Counted from the first letter of the stretch, positions 44,107-52,910 are shown. The stretch: 64,000 nt of DNA from Burkholderia contaminans (GCF_029633825.1 NZ_CP090641.1:372001-436000), one strand, 5' to 3'. The notes: a model not told the origin generated them from the letters alone. Program-made: numbers and translations.

Positions 44107-45021
44107 ATGAACGCCGAGCGCCTCACGCTGCGCGCGTGGCTGCTGTCCGACGCGCCCGCATCGCGCTCGCAGGCCGCACTCGGCCTCGCGTACCGACGCT
44201 GGCGTCGTTTCGCCACCAACCCACTCAACCTGTTCGGGCTCGCGATCCTGGTCACACTGATCGTCGTCGCGATCGTCGGCCCGCTGATCATGCCGCACGA
44301 TCCGCTGCGCCAGGTGCTGTCCGACCGGCTGCTGCCACCCGGCTCGCCGTCGCACTGGCTCGGCACCGACCAGCTCGGCCGCGACATCCTTTCGCGGTTG
44401 ATCGCCGGTTCGCGCCTCACGCTCGGCATCGCCATCCTCGTCGTCGTGATCGTCGTGCCGATCGGCCTCCTGATCGGCACGACGGCCGGCTACTGCGGCG
44501 GCTTCGTCGACAGCGTGCTGATGCGCATCACCGACATCGCGCTCGCGTTCCCGAAGATCGTGCTCGCACTCGCGTTCGCCGCCGCCCTCGGGCCGGGCGT
44601 GATCAACGCGGTCGTCGCGATCTCGATCACCGCGTGGCCCGCCTATGCGCGGCTCGCGCGCGCGGAGACGATCCGCATCGCGCAGGCCGACTTCATCCAC
44701 GCCGCGCGCCTGCAGGGCGCATCGGGCCCGCGCATCCTGCTGCGTTACATCGTGCCGCTGTGCATGTCGTCGGTGATCGTGCGCGCGACACTCGACATGG
44801 CCGGCATCATCCTGACCGTCGCGGGCCTCGGCTTCCTCGGCCTCGGCGCGCAGCCGCCGAGCCCCGAATGGGGCTTCATGGTCGCGTCGGGTCGCAACGT
44901 GCTGCTCGACGCGTGGTGGGTCGCGACGCTGCCCGGCTGCGCGATCCTGCTCGTGAGTCTCGCGTTCAACCTTCTCGGCGACGGGCTGCGCGACGTCTTC
45001 GATCCCCGCCATGGAGCGTGA
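44107..45021 (+). CDS. ddpC: D-Ala-D-Ala ABC transporter, permease subunit C
   Basis: A 304-residue inner-membrane permease of the DppC type, recognised by the N-terminal extension with FATNPLNLFGLAILV, the marker HWLGTDQLGRDILSRLI after the first helix, and the EAA loop ADFIHAARLQGASGPRILLRY. It pairs with DdpB. ATG 44107 was chosen because the usual N terminus begins there. The next gene begins one base after its stop. Confidence 0.92.
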   Translation: MNAERLTLRAWLLSDAPASRSQAALGLAYRRWRRFATNPLNLFGLAILVTLIVVAIVGPLIMPHDPLRQVLSDRLLPPGSPSHWLGTDQLGRDILSRLIAGSRLTLGIAILVVVIVVPIGLLIGTTAGYCGGFVDSVLMRITDIALAFPKIVLALAFAAALGPGVINAVVAISITAWPAYARLARAETIRIAQADFIHAARLQGASGPRILLRYIVPLCMSSVIVRATLDMAGIILTVAGLGFLGLGAQPPSPEWGFMVASGRNVLLDAWWVATLPGCAILLVSLAFNLLGDGLRDVFDPRHGA

Positions 45022-45022
45022 C

Positions 45023-45937
45023 ATGCCGATGCATCCCGCCCCCTCGTCCGCGCCGCTCTGCGAGATCGACGGCCTGAAGATCGGCTTTCGCGGCCATGAC
45101 GGCACCGTCACCGACGCCGTGCGCGACCTGTCGCTGACGCTCGCCCCCGGCGAACGGCTCGGCATCGTCGGCGAATCGGGCTCCGGCAAATCGCTGACGG
45201 GCCGCGCGCTGCTCGGCCTGCTGCCCGACGCCGCGCGCTGGTCGGCCCGCACGATGCGCTTCGCGGGCCACGACCTGCTCGCGATGCCGCCGGGCGAACG
45301 CCGGCGGCTGTGCGGCAGCCAGATGGGCATGATCCTGCAGGACCCGAAATATTCGCTGAACCCGGTGATGACGGTCGCGAAGCAGATGGGCGAGGCATTC
45401 CGGCTGCACGAGCCGGGCCTGCGCGGCCGCGCGCTGCGCGAACGGATCGTCGACGCGCTCGCGGCCGTGCAGATACGCGATCCCGCACGCGTCGCCGATG
45501 CGTATCCGCACGAGCTGTCGGGCGGCATGGGCCAGCGCGTGATGATCGCGATGATGGTGTCGACCGGCCCGCGCCTGCTGATCGCCGACGAACCGACTTC
45601 CGCGCTCGACGTCGCCGTGTCGATGCAGGTGCTCGCGGTGCTCGACGCGATGATCGCGCGGCATGGCACGGGCCTGATGTTCATCAGCCACGACCTGCCG
45701 CTCGTGATGTCGTTCTGCGATCGCGTCGCGGTGATGTATGCGGGCCGCGTGGTCGAAACCTGCGCCGCGCGCGACCTGCGCGACGCTTCCCATCCCTATA
45801 CGCGCGGGCTGCTCGCAGCGAACCCGCCGCTCGCGAACCCGCCGGACGAACTGCCCGTGCTGCGGCGCGATCCGGCGTGGCTCGAACCCGCGTCGCATGC
45901 CGGCACGCCGGCCGATCGACAGGAGGCAGCAAGATGA
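45023..45937 (+). CDS. ddpD: D-Ala-D-Ala ABC transporter, ATPase subunit D
   Basis: A 304-residue cytoplasmic ABC ATPase of the DppD type with Walker A GESGSGKS, signature LSGGMGQRV and Walker B LLIADEPT. The C-terminal part with HPYTRGLLAANPPL is the iron-sulfur-region/regulatory extension of oligopeptide ATPases, although I do not see the full set of Cys. ATG 45023 has GGAG at 45013-45016; an ATG at 45011 overlaps ddpC and has no site. Confidence 0.92.
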   Translation: MPMHPAPSSAPLCEIDGLKIGFRGHDGTVTDAVRDLSLTLAPGERLGIVGESGSGKSLTGRALLGLLPDAARWSARTMRFAGHDLLAMPPGERRRLCGSQMGMILQDPKYSLNPVMTVAKQMGEAFRLHEPGLRGRALRERIVDALAAVQIRDPARVADAYPHELSGGMGQRVMIAMMVSTGPRLLIADEPTSALDVAVSMQVLAVLDAMIARHGTGLMFISHDLPLVMSFCDRVAVMYAGRVVETCAARDLRDASHPYTRGLLAANPPLANPPDELPVLRRDPAWLEPASHAGTPADRQEAAR

Positions 45938-46710
45938 TCGACGTCGATCACGCATCGATCCGTTTCCCGACCCGCACGGGTCACGTCGACGCCGTGCGCG
46001 ACGCGAGCTTCGCCGTGCGCGACGGCGAGGTGTTCGGGCTCGTCGGTGAATCGGGGTCCGGCAAGTCGACGCTGCTGCGCGCGCTGACGGGCCTCGTGCC
46101 GCTCGCGTCCGGCAGCCTGTCGATCGACGGCCGGCCGGTGGGCGGCACGCCCGATCGTGCCTTCCGCCGCCACGTGCAGATGGTGTTCCAGGATCCGTAC
46201 GCATCGCTGCATCCGCGCTTCACGGTCGACCAGACGCTGCGCGAGCCGCTGTCGATCCACGGGATCGATGATGCCGATGCGCGCATCGCCCGCGCGCTGT
46301 CCGAGGTCGGGCTCGGCCCGGCGTTCCGCTTCCGCTACCCGCACCAGCTGTCGGGCGGCCAGCGGCAGCGTGTCGCGATTGCGCGTGCGCTGATCGTCGA
46401 GCCGCGCGTGCTGCTGCTCGACGAGCCGACGTCCGCGCTCGACGTGTCGGTGCAGGCCGAGATCCTGAACCTGCTGCGCCGCCTGCATCGCGAACGCAAC
46501 CTGACGATGATCCTCGTCAGCCACAACCTCGCGGTGATCGGCTTCCTGTGCCAGCGCGTCGCGGTGATGCAGCATGGCGAAATCGTCGAGCAGCTCCGGA
46601 TCGAGAACGTGCGCGCCGGGCAGGTGGCGCGCGACTACACGCGCACGCTGCTGCGCGCGACCGAGGGCTACCGCCGTCTCGACCCGGTGGCGGGCGCGCC
46701 GGCGACCTGA
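45934..46710 (+). CDS. ddpF: D-Ala-D-Ala ABC transporter, ATPase subunit F
   Basis: A 258-residue ABC ATPase of the DppF type with Walker A GESGSGKST, QMVFQDPYASLHPR (Q-loop), signature LSGGQRQRV and Walker B LLLDEPT. It works as a heterodimer with DdpD. Its ATG overlaps the ddpD stop (ATGA) and has AGGAGG at 45921-45926. It is somewhat shorter than DppF because the C-terminal extension is reduced. It closes the operon. Confidence 0.92.
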   Translation: MIDVDHASIRFPTRTGHVDAVRDASFAVRDGEVFGLVGESGSGKSTLLRALTGLVPLASGSLSIDGRPVGGTPDRAFRRHVQMVFQDPYASLHPRFTVDQTLREPLSIHGIDDADARIARALSEVGLGPAFRFRYPHQLSGGQRQRVAIARALIVEPRVLLLDEPTSALDVSVQAEILNLLRRLHRERNLTMILVSHNLAVIGFLCQRVAVMQHGEIVEQLRIENVRAGQVARDYTRTLLRATEGYRRLDPVAGAPAT

Positions 46711-46838
46711 CATCTGCGCGCCGTGGCGGCATGCGATACTCGGCACGCCACGCGCTGCCGTGCCGCGCATGGAACCCCGGTGCGCCGCACGGGTCAACTT
46801 CGATTCTTCAACAGCTCAACCGCAATAGGGAGGCGTTC

Positions 46839-47093
46839 ATGCTGCAATTCATCGAAACCCTGGTCGTCGGGCTCATCGTCGGCCTCCTCGCCCGCGCGCT
46901 CAAGCCCGGCGACGACAAGATGGGCATCGTGATGACCACCGTGCTCGGCATCGTCGGCTCGCTGGTCGCCGGCTACGTCGGCCGCGCCGCCGGCTGGTAC
47001 GCACCGGGCCAGGGCGCGGGCTGGATCGCGTCGATCATCGGCGCGATCGTGCTGCTCGTGGTCGTCGGCGCGGTACGCAAGCGCGCGGCCTGA
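46839..47093 (+). CDS. GlsB/YeaQ/YmgE-family small membrane protein
   Basis: An 84-residue protein with three hydrophobic helices and the family pattern GLIVGLLARALKPGDDKMG, then VLGIVGSLVAGYVGR and a final helix ending in basic residues. These proteins are stress-linked inner-membrane proteins (older name: transglycosylase-associated). The start has GGGAGG at 46828-46833. It stands alone in front of a strong terminator. Confidence 0.88.
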   Translation: MLQFIETLVVGLIVGLLARALKPGDDKMGIVMTTVLGIVGSLVAGYVGRAAGWYAPGQGAGWIASIIGAIVLLVVVGAVRKRAA

Positions 47094-47116
47094 ACGGCAC
47101 ACCTTCGGCTCCAACG

Positions 47117-47150
47117 CAAAACGGCCGCTCGGAAACGAGCGGCCGTTTTG
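47117..47150 (+). terminator. Strong bidirectional terminator
   Basis: A perfect 15-bp stem (47117-47131 with 47136-47150), tetraloop GAAA, with A-run on the left and T-run on the right. Confidence 0.92.
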
Positions 47151-47471
47151 CATTGGAGCGTCGATATTCACCTGCGCATCATTTCCACGATCCGTAAACT
47201 CGTTGCCTTCACAACGACCTGCCGTGGCGGCCGGCATCGGGCGCCCCGCTTTCCTGTCGAGCGTACACCACCGGCATTACCCTGATTTGATATCTCGCAA
47301 ATCCGGCATAGATTGAATTCAGCAATACGAAATCGTTTGCTCGTATCCCAAATTTGTAATTTTCCACTCAAGAGTTTCGATGATTTTGCCGTTTACGCAT
47401 ACAGCATCGCAGCGTTGACGGACTGCCACCCGAGCGGCCCCCTGCGACGCGCTTCCTCTCTGGAGCCTGTC
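47151..47471. other. AT-richer intergenic region before the fimbrial-like gene
   Basis: About 320 bases with lower GC than the surroundings and no supported gene. It should carry the promoter of the secreted protein at 47472; GGAG at 47462-47465 is the ribosome site. Confidence 0.4.
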
Positions 47472-47807
47472 ATGAAGCACCGCCCTATCGCTGCCTCGTT
47501 CGTCCTGGCTGCCTCGCTTCTGGCCACTTCCTCGTCCTTTGCCGCCGGCGCGTCCGGCGTCATCTACTTCTCCGGCATGATCGTCGAGCCGCCCTGCTCG
47601 TTCGCGGTCGATACGGCCGATCTCGCCCGGCGTCAGGTCCGCCCTGACTGTCCGCGCCCGGCAACCGGCCAGATCGCATTCGTAGACGCAGCGAGCCAGC
47701 AGGCCATCAAGACCACGACCTTTACTCAGGCCTCGCGCGCAATCGTTTTACCGAACCGTCCGGGCAACAGCCAGGCGCCGATGATCGCCGTCGTGACGTA
47801 CCAGTGA
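47472..47807 (+). CDS. Small secreted fimbrial-like protein
   Basis: A 111-residue protein with a signal peptide (cleavage near SSFAAG). The mature N terminus ASGVIYFSGMIVEPPCSF resembles the first strands of type 1 pilin domains (a 'fold of the kind GxIxFxGxIxxPPC'). A second Cys lies in RPDCPRP and could form the pilin disulfide bond. It is shorter than a full pilin and has no usher or chaperone nearby, so it may be a stand-alone minor subunit or a degenerate one. Confidence 0.6.
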   Translation: MKHRPIAASFVLAASLLATSSSFAAGASGVIYFSGMIVEPPCSFAVDTADLARRQVRPDCPRPATGQIAFVDAASQQAIKTTTFTQASRAIVLPNRPGNSQAPMIAVVTYQ

Positions 47808-47820
47808 AGCCGTCCGCCGG

Positions 47821-48693
47821 TCAATCGCGATGGCGCGCGATCCAGTCGCTGAACGCACGGATTTTCTGCTGGTTGCCGATGTTCTCGGGATAGACGAAGA
47901 AGTAACGCGCGCCCGTCTCGAGCACGATATCGAATGGCCGTTCGAGCCGGCGCGCGCTGACGTCGTCGTCGACGAGCGTCACGTCGCCGATCGCAACGCC
48001 GAAGCCCTGCATCGCCGCGTTCGTCGCGAGATCAAGCGTGTCGAACGTCGGCCCGCGCGCAGGATCGACGCTGCGCTCGCCCGCGTGCTCGAGCCACGCG
48101 CGCCAGTCGCGATGGTCACGCGTCGGATGCAGCAGCGTATGGCGGGCAAGATCGCCGGTCGTATCGAGCGGTGACGTCTGCCGCAATTCGGGCGCGCAGA
48201 CGGGTGTCAGCCGCTCGTCGAACAGCGGCAGCGCAAACACGCCGGCGCCCGGCGACGTGCCGTAGACGACAGCCGCATCGAACGGCTCGGTCGAGAAATC
48301 GACGACGTGCTGCCACGCGGTGGTGATCTGCACATGCAGATCGGGATGCTCGCCCTGGAAGCGCATGATGCGCGGCAGCATCCAGCGCATCACGCAGGTC
48401 GGCACCTTCAGCGCGAGGTCGGTGCGCTGCCGCGTGAGCCTCATCGAAATGTCCTCGATCCGCGCGAAGCTCTCGTTGACCACCGGCAGCAACTGCTCGC
48501 CCTCCGCCGTCAGCGTGAGACCCTTCGCATGCCGCTTGAACAACGGAAAACCGTAATGCGCCTCGAGCGTCTGGATCTGCCGGCTCACCGCGCCCTGCGT
48601 GATGCACAGCTGCTCGGCCGCACGCGTGAAGCTGCGGTGGCGAGCCACCGTCGAGAAGATCTGCAGCGCATGCAGGGGCGGAAGTCGGCGCAT
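47821..48693 (-). CDS. LysR-family regulator of the GcvA/AmpR subgroup
   Basis: A 290-residue regulator beginning MRRLPPLHALQIFSTVARH, with helix-turn-helix SFTRAAEQLCITQGAVSRQI and the subgroup mark FKRHAKGLTLTAEGEQLLP. Regulators of this subgroup include AmpR/PenR, which control beta-lactamases. It lies downstream of the penA-like gene on the same strand with about 100 bases between, not divergent as in classical ampR-ampC pairs. A role in regulating that locus is possible but not proven. Confidence 0.88.
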   Translation of the reverse strand: MRRLPPLHALQIFSTVARHRSFTRAAEQLCITQGAVSRQIQTLEAHYGFPLFKRHAKGLTLTAEGEQLLPVVNESFARIEDISMRLTRQRTDLALKVPTCVMRWMLPRIMRFQGEHPDLHVQITTAWQHVVDFSTEPFDAAVVYGTSPGAGVFALPLFDERLTPVCAPELRQTSPLDTTGDLARHTLLHPTRDHRDWRAWLEHAGERSVDPARGPTFDTLDLATNAAMQGFGVAIGDVTLVDDDVSARRLERPFDIVLETGARYFFVYPENIGNQQKIRAFSDWIARHRD

Positions 48694-48799
48694 GAAGAAG
48701 GCAAACGGAAAAACGGCGCGGAAGGACCGCGCGCCGACCCCGGCGCGCACTGTCCGACACGATAAGCCAAACGCCGGCTTTGCGCGAGGCGCGGGACGC

Positions 48800-49699
48800 T
48801 CAGGCCGTCGCGGTGAGCGCGGCCGCCACGATGCGCGCCGCCGACGCAACGACGTCCGCGCGGGCCGCCGCGGCGGCCTGCGGCTGCGTGAACGACACGG
48901 CCATCACGATCGGCGCACGCGACGGCGGCCACAGCACCGCGACGTCGGTCGTCGTGCCGTAGCCGCCCGTGCCGGCCTTGTCCGCGATGCGCCACCCGGG
49001 CGGCACGCCCGCCGCGATACCGGTCGCGCCGCGCGCGCCGCCGACCATCCATTCCATCAGTTGCGTGCGCTGCGGCTCCTGCAGCGTGTTGCCGAGCAGC
49101 AGCCGCTGCAACGTGTCGACCATCTCGACCGGCGTCGACGTATCGCGTTCGTCGCCGGGCGCCGCGTTGTTCAGTTCGGGTTCCCAGTGATCGAGGCGGA
49201 ACGACATGTCACCGCTCGCGCGGGCGAACGCCGTGACGGCCTGTGGGCCGCCGAGCACACCCATCAGCAGGTTGCCGGCGCCCTTGTCGCCCGACTGCAG
49301 CATCGCCACGCAAAGCTGCTCGATCGTCATGCCCGTGTCGACGTGGCTTTCCGTGATCGGTGAGCCCGCAACGATTTCGTAGCGGCGGTACAGGATGCGG
49401 CGCGGCAGCAGCGATGCGTCGAGCGAGCCGCGCGCGAGCATCGCTGCTGCCGCGGCGACCGCATACGTGCCGCACAGCGGAAAGCGCTCGCGCGCATGGT
49501 GAGCGATGCGCACGCCGTTCGACGTATCGAGCGCGGCGACGCCGAGCCGGCCATTCGAGGCCTTCTCGAGCGCGGTCAATTCAGCCTGGGCGGTATGGGC
49601 GTGCCCCTGGTCGGCGACCGGCGCGGACGTGCACGCGGCGACGAACGGCGCGGCAACGGCGGCAAGCAACAGCGAGCGGCGGGTCGGAGAATGTTCCAT
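48800..49699 (-). CDS. Class A beta-lactamase homologue (PenA-like) with a destroyed active site
   Basis: A 299-residue protein with the PenA fold along its whole length: twin-arginine signal TRRSLLL, lipobox VAAC (Cys23), the omega-loop WEPELN and C-terminal KAGTGGYGTT. Key residues are changed (Ambler numbers): Ser70 to Gly (CGTYA at 76-80), Lys73 to Ala, Ser130 to Gly and Asn132 to Lys (SGDK at 136-139), Thr235 to Ala (KAG at 241-243). Glu166, Asn170 and Lys234 remain. It cannot form the acyl-enzyme in the usual way. The frame is intact, so it may be a maintained pseudoenzyme (binding, sensing or structural). It follows nlpD on the same strand, the arrangement reported for penA in B. pseudomallei. 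Confidence 0.9.
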   Translation of the reverse strand: MEHSPTRRSLLLAAVAAPFVAACTSAPVADQGHAHTAQAELTALEKASNGRLGVAALDTSNGVRIAHHARERFPLCGTYAVAAAAAMLARGSLDASLLPRRILYRRYEIVAGSPITESHVDTGMTIEQLCVAMLQSGDKGAGNLLMGVLGGPQAVTAFARASGDMSFRLDHWEPELNNAAPGDERDTSTPVEMVDTLQRLLLGNTLQEPQRTQLMEWMVGGARGATGIAAGVPPGWRIADKAGTGGYGTTTDVAVLWPPSRAPIVMAVSFTQPQAAAAARADVVASAARIVAAALTATA

Positions 49700-49909
49700 G
49701 AATGTCGTGAGTTCTGTCGGAATCGGTGGCACGAAGCAGTTCGGGCACGCGTTGGAGAAGCGTGCCCGTTCACGCCGGCGGCCGGCTCGCGACGGCATAC
49801 GCCGCGCATCCCCGAAAGACGACCGTCGGCCCCGCGAAGCGCGGGACTCGCATGAACAGGCCCTAGCGTAGCAGCGACCGCCGCGACGTTCCAGCGAAAC
49901 GGCCCTGCT

Positions 49910-50770
49910 TCACCCTTGCGACGAAGGCAGATACGGCATCGGATTGACCGGCTTGCCGTCGCGTCGCACTTCGAACAGCAGCGCGACACGCGAGTTGTCG
50001 AGGTCGCCCATCTCGGCGATCTCGTCGCCCTGGCGCACGATGTCGCCCGTCTTCACGAGCAGCTTGCGGTTGTGCGCATAGGCGGTCAGGAAATCCGCGT
50101 TGTGCTGGACGATGATCAGGCTGCCGTAATCGTTCAGGCCGGTGCCCGCGTACATCACGCGGCCGTCGGCCGCGGCGCGGACCGGGTCGCCCGGCCGGCC
50201 GGCAATCTGGATGCCGCGGTTCTGCCCCGGCCGGAAGCCGTCGACGATCTTGCCGCTCGCGGGCCACTTGAGCGTGACGCCGCCCGCATGCCGCTTCGTT
50301 TCCTTGACGACCTGACGGTCGCTCGCATTCGACGCAGTGGCCTGCGTGGCTGCCGGGTTGCTCCCTGCACCATTGCCCGACGCCGACGATGCAGCCACCT
50401 GCGTGCCGGCCGCGCCCGGCGCCGGCAACGGCTGCTGCTTGACGATGCGCAGCACCTGCCCCATGCGCAGCCTGCCGTTCGCGCCCAGCCTGTTCCAGGT
50501 GCGCAGGTCGGCCACGCTGCAGCCGTTTGCGGACGCGATGCCCGTCAGCGTGTCGCCGCGTTTCACGACGTACTTCTGCGCGACGAAAATCGGCGCCGGC
50601 GGCGGCGTGGCGGCCGACGGCGCAGCGGCGGGCTGGCTCGACGATGACGACTGCCCCGCCAGCGTGTCGCTCGGCGGAACGGACTGCGTGCTTGCACAAC
50701 CGGCCATGACGAGCACGGCGACCAAGCCTGGCAGCCACGCCGCGTTGCGGTGAATCTCGCGCGTTTTCAT
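49910..50770 (-). CDS. nlpD: NlpD-like lipoprotein (LysM plus degenerate M23 domain)
   Basis: A 286-residue envelope lipoprotein (lipobox VMAGC). A LysM domain (YVVKRGDTLTGIASANGCSVADL) is followed by a Ser/Ala linker and a LytM/M23 domain. The zinc ligands of active M23 peptidases are absent (NRGIQIAG and ALLFEVRR where HxxxD and HxH would be), as in E. coli NlpD, which activates the amidase AmiC at the septum instead of cutting itself. It precedes the penA-like gene by about 210 bases on the same strand. Confidence 0.9.
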   Translation of the reverse strand: MKTREIHRNAAWLPGLVAVLVMAGCASTQSVPPSDTLAGQSSSSSQPAAAPSAATPPPAPIFVAQKYVVKRGDTLTGIASANGCSVADLRTWNRLGANGRLRMGQVLRIVKQQPLPAPGAAGTQVAASSASGNGAGSNPAATQATASNASDRQVVKETKRHAGGVTLKWPASGKIVDGFRPGQNRGIQIAGRPGDPVRAAADGRVMYAGTGLNDYGSLIIVQHNADFLTAYAHNRKLLVKTGDIVRQGDEIAEMGDLDNSRVALLFEVRRDGKPVNPMPYLPSSQG

Positions 50771-51016
50771 GGACGATCCGACTCCGGTTTGACAATCTTT
50801 CAAGCATCTCAAAAACGGAACGGCCGACGTGTAACCGGATGCAAACAATGATGACAAACGATCACGAACCGGATGCCGGCCGGCATTCGCTACCGGTAAT
50901 ACGGTCCGATTCAGGAAAACTTGATGGTCTTTTTGCAGGAAAGCGGAAGAATTTTCGTCTCGAGGAACTATGACGGATTTGTTTCAATAGGCACGAAGCG
51001 GCGATCGCCGCGACGT

Positions 51017-51127
51017 TCAACGCAACCACGCGACGAGTTCGGCGCACGCCCACGCGATGCCGATGCACAGGAACAGCACGTGCAACGCGATCTTGAACGA
51101 CACGCCCCACGACGGATCGATCTGCAT
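51017..51127 (-). CDS. 36-residue single-helix membrane microprotein
   Basis: A small ORF with a strong ribosome site (GGGGAG seven bases before ATG). The peptide has a short polar start (MQIDPSWGV), one hydrophobic helix with two Cys (LHVLFLCIGIAWAC) and ends ELVAWLR. The organisation is that of a small inner-membrane protein. It lies between nlpD and a divergent LysR gene and is divergent from the latter. No function can be assigned. Confidence 0.65.
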   Translation of the reverse strand: MQIDPSWGVSFKIALHVLFLCIGIAWACAELVAWLR

Positions 51128-51279
51128 GACAGGCTCCCCGGTTGATGTGCGGCCATGATCCGCGATCGATCGCGCCCCGAAAATGCGGAACCGGCGAATC
51201 GGGCCTCAAGCTGCGCCTGAGACCCCGGCCGCGGTTCCCTGCTAACTTATCGACCATTCCAATACGATCGTCCCCCATC

Positions 51280-52176
51280 ATGCGCTTCGACCTGACCGAC
51301 CTGCGGCTCTTCCTGAACATCTGCGAGGCCGGCACGATCACGAGCGGCGCCGAGCGCACCCACATCACGCTGCAGGCCGCGAGCGAGCGCATCCGCGGCA
51401 TGGAGGACGAGCTCGGCGTGCCGCTGCTGCACCGGACCAAATCGGGCGCGCAGGCCACCGATGCGGGCCGCGCGCTCGAACACCACGCGCGCACGGTGCT
51501 GCAGCAGATCGACCACATGCGCGGCGAACTGCAGCAATACGGCCAGGGGCTGCGCGGGCATATCCGGCTGCTGTGCAACACGGCGTCGCTGAGCGAATAC
51601 CTGCCCGACGCGCTGGCCGACTACCTGCCGCATCACCCGAAGCTGTCGATCAGCGTCGAGGAGCGCTCGAGCCAGGAGATCGTGCATGCGATCCGCAACA
51701 AGACGGCCGAGGTCGGCATCGTCGCCGATTCGGTCGGGCTCGGCGGGCTCGAACAGAAGCCGTTCCGCGAGGACTGGCTGATCGTCGTCGTGCCGGCCGC
51801 GCATCCGCTCGCATCGCAGGAGAAGGTCGCGTTCGACTCGATCGCCGATGCCGACTTCATCGGCCTCACCGACGGCAGCGCGCTGCAGGTGCATCTCGCC
51901 GACCAGGCACGCGCGCTCGGCAAGCGGATCCGCTATCGCGTGCAACTGAAGAGCTTCGATGCGATCTGCCGCGTGATCGCGAGCGGCGTGGGCATCGGCA
52001 TCGTGTCGCGCCATGCGGCCGAGCGCGCGATGCAGACGATGGACGTGCGGCTCGTCGAGCTGTCCGATGCGTGGAGCCACCGTCGGCTGAAGCTGTGCGC
52101 GCGGTCGTTCGATGCGCTGCCGAAATACACGCGGGAGTTCGTCACGTTCCTGTCGGGCGAAACTGCGCAGCAGTGA
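51280..52176 (+). CDS. LysR-family transcriptional regulator
   Basis: A 298-residue LysR regulator starting MRFDLTDLRLFLNICEAG, with helix-turn-helix TSGAERTHITLQAASERI. The effector domain contains IRNKTAEVGIVADSV and ASGVGIGIVSRHAAE. The SnoaL-like gene follows 46 bases downstream on the same strand, an atypical but possible target. The divergent neighbour is the 36-residue ORF. Confidence 0.9.
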   Translation: MRFDLTDLRLFLNICEAGTITSGAERTHITLQAASERIRGMEDELGVPLLHRTKSGAQATDAGRALEHHARTVLQQIDHMRGELQQYGQGLRGHIRLLCNTASLSEYLPDALADYLPHHPKLSISVEERSSQEIVHAIRNKTAEVGIVADSVGLGGLEQKPFREDWLIVVVPAAHPLASQEKVAFDSIADADFIGLTDGSALQVHLADQARALGKRIRYRVQLKSFDAICRVIASGVGIGIVSRHAAERAMQTMDVRLVELSDAWSHRRLKLCARSFDALPKYTREFVTFLSGETAQQ

Positions 52177-52222
52177 TGCGCGCCGCATCCGGCTCATCGC
52201 GTCGACACACGGAGGCACGGCC

Positions 52223-52609
52223 ATGACCGACACCGATCTTGCAACCCGCTACCGCGCGTACATCGACTGCCTGAACCGGCAGGACTGGCCAGCGCTCGGC
52301 GAATATGTCGCCGACGACGTGATCCACAACGACCGGCCGCTCGGCCTGCCCGGTTACCGCGCGATGCTGGAACAGGACTTCCGCGACATTCCCGATCTCC
52401 GTTTCGACATCCGGCTGCTCGTGTGCGAGCCGCCGCGCATCGCATGCCGCCTTCGCTTCGCCTGCTCGCCGAGCGGGACGTTCATGGGGCTCGCCGTCGA
52501 CGGCCGGAAGGTCACGTTCTGCGAGAACGTGTTCTACGAATTTCATGACGGCAAGATCCGCCAGGTCTGGTCGGTGATCGACAAGGCCGCGATCGAGGCA
52601 CAGCTTTAG
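52223..52609 (+). CDS. SnoaL-like/ester cyclase-family protein
   Basis: A 128-residue cytoplasmic protein with the cone-shaped alpha+beta barrel pattern of the NTF2/SnoaL superfamily: LNRQDWPALGEYVADDVIHND at the start, a central PGYRAMLEQDFRDIPDLRFDI and GKIRQVWSVIDKAAIE at the end. Members cyclise or hydrate polyketides or have unknown small-molecule roles. The start has GGAGG at 52211-52215. It is probably transcribed with the LysR gene upstream. Confidence 0.8.
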   Translation: MTDTDLATRYRAYIDCLNRQDWPALGEYVADDVIHNDRPLGLPGYRAMLEQDFRDIPDLRFDIRLLVCEPPRIACRLRFACSPSGTFMGLAVDGRKVTFCENVFYEFHDGKIRQVWSVIDKAAIEAQL

Positions 52610-52679
52610 TCTCACCGGAACGGCGGGGTTGCCGGTCGCCGCCATGCCCCGATGTCCGCCGGGTTCACCTCGATCCTTA

Positions 52680-52695
52680 TGGATAACGTTTTCTC
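52680..52695 (+). promoter_or_regulatory. Second, degenerate LacI-type operator
   Basis: TGGATAACGTTTTCTC matches the perfect operator at 52911-52926 in 13 of 16 positions. The start-to-start distance is 231 bp, close to 22 helical turns, which would suit DNA looping by a tetrameric LacI-family repressor. Confidence 0.45.
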
Positions 52696-52881
52696 TCACA
52701 TCCCGGCGAGCACGCATCGCCGGATAGGCATTCTGCTCGCCCTATCCGCATCGATATCCTGCGCTTCATTTCGTCTCAACAAGAAGAAATCCCGGTAATT
52801 TCTGCAACGTTTCGTTTCCCCCCTTCACTCCCGTCTTCCCACCCTCCGGGTTTTTCCCGCCCCGTCCGACGTGAAAGTTCA

Positions 52882-52910
52882 TTGACATCACGCCGCTCGA
52901 TGCCTAAATT
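52882..52910 (+). promoter_or_regulatory. Strong sigma-70-type promoter
   Basis: TTGACA at 52882-52887, a 17-bp spacer and TAAATT at 52905-52910. It precedes the large lipoprotein gene with a leader of about 185 bases. The operator follows the -10 box without a gap. Confidence 0.7.

Noticed and set aside
47168..47371. 67-codon minus-strand frame in the intergenic region before the fimbrial-like gene
   Set aside because: No ribosome site, mixed codon use and no recognisable sequence; probably chance.
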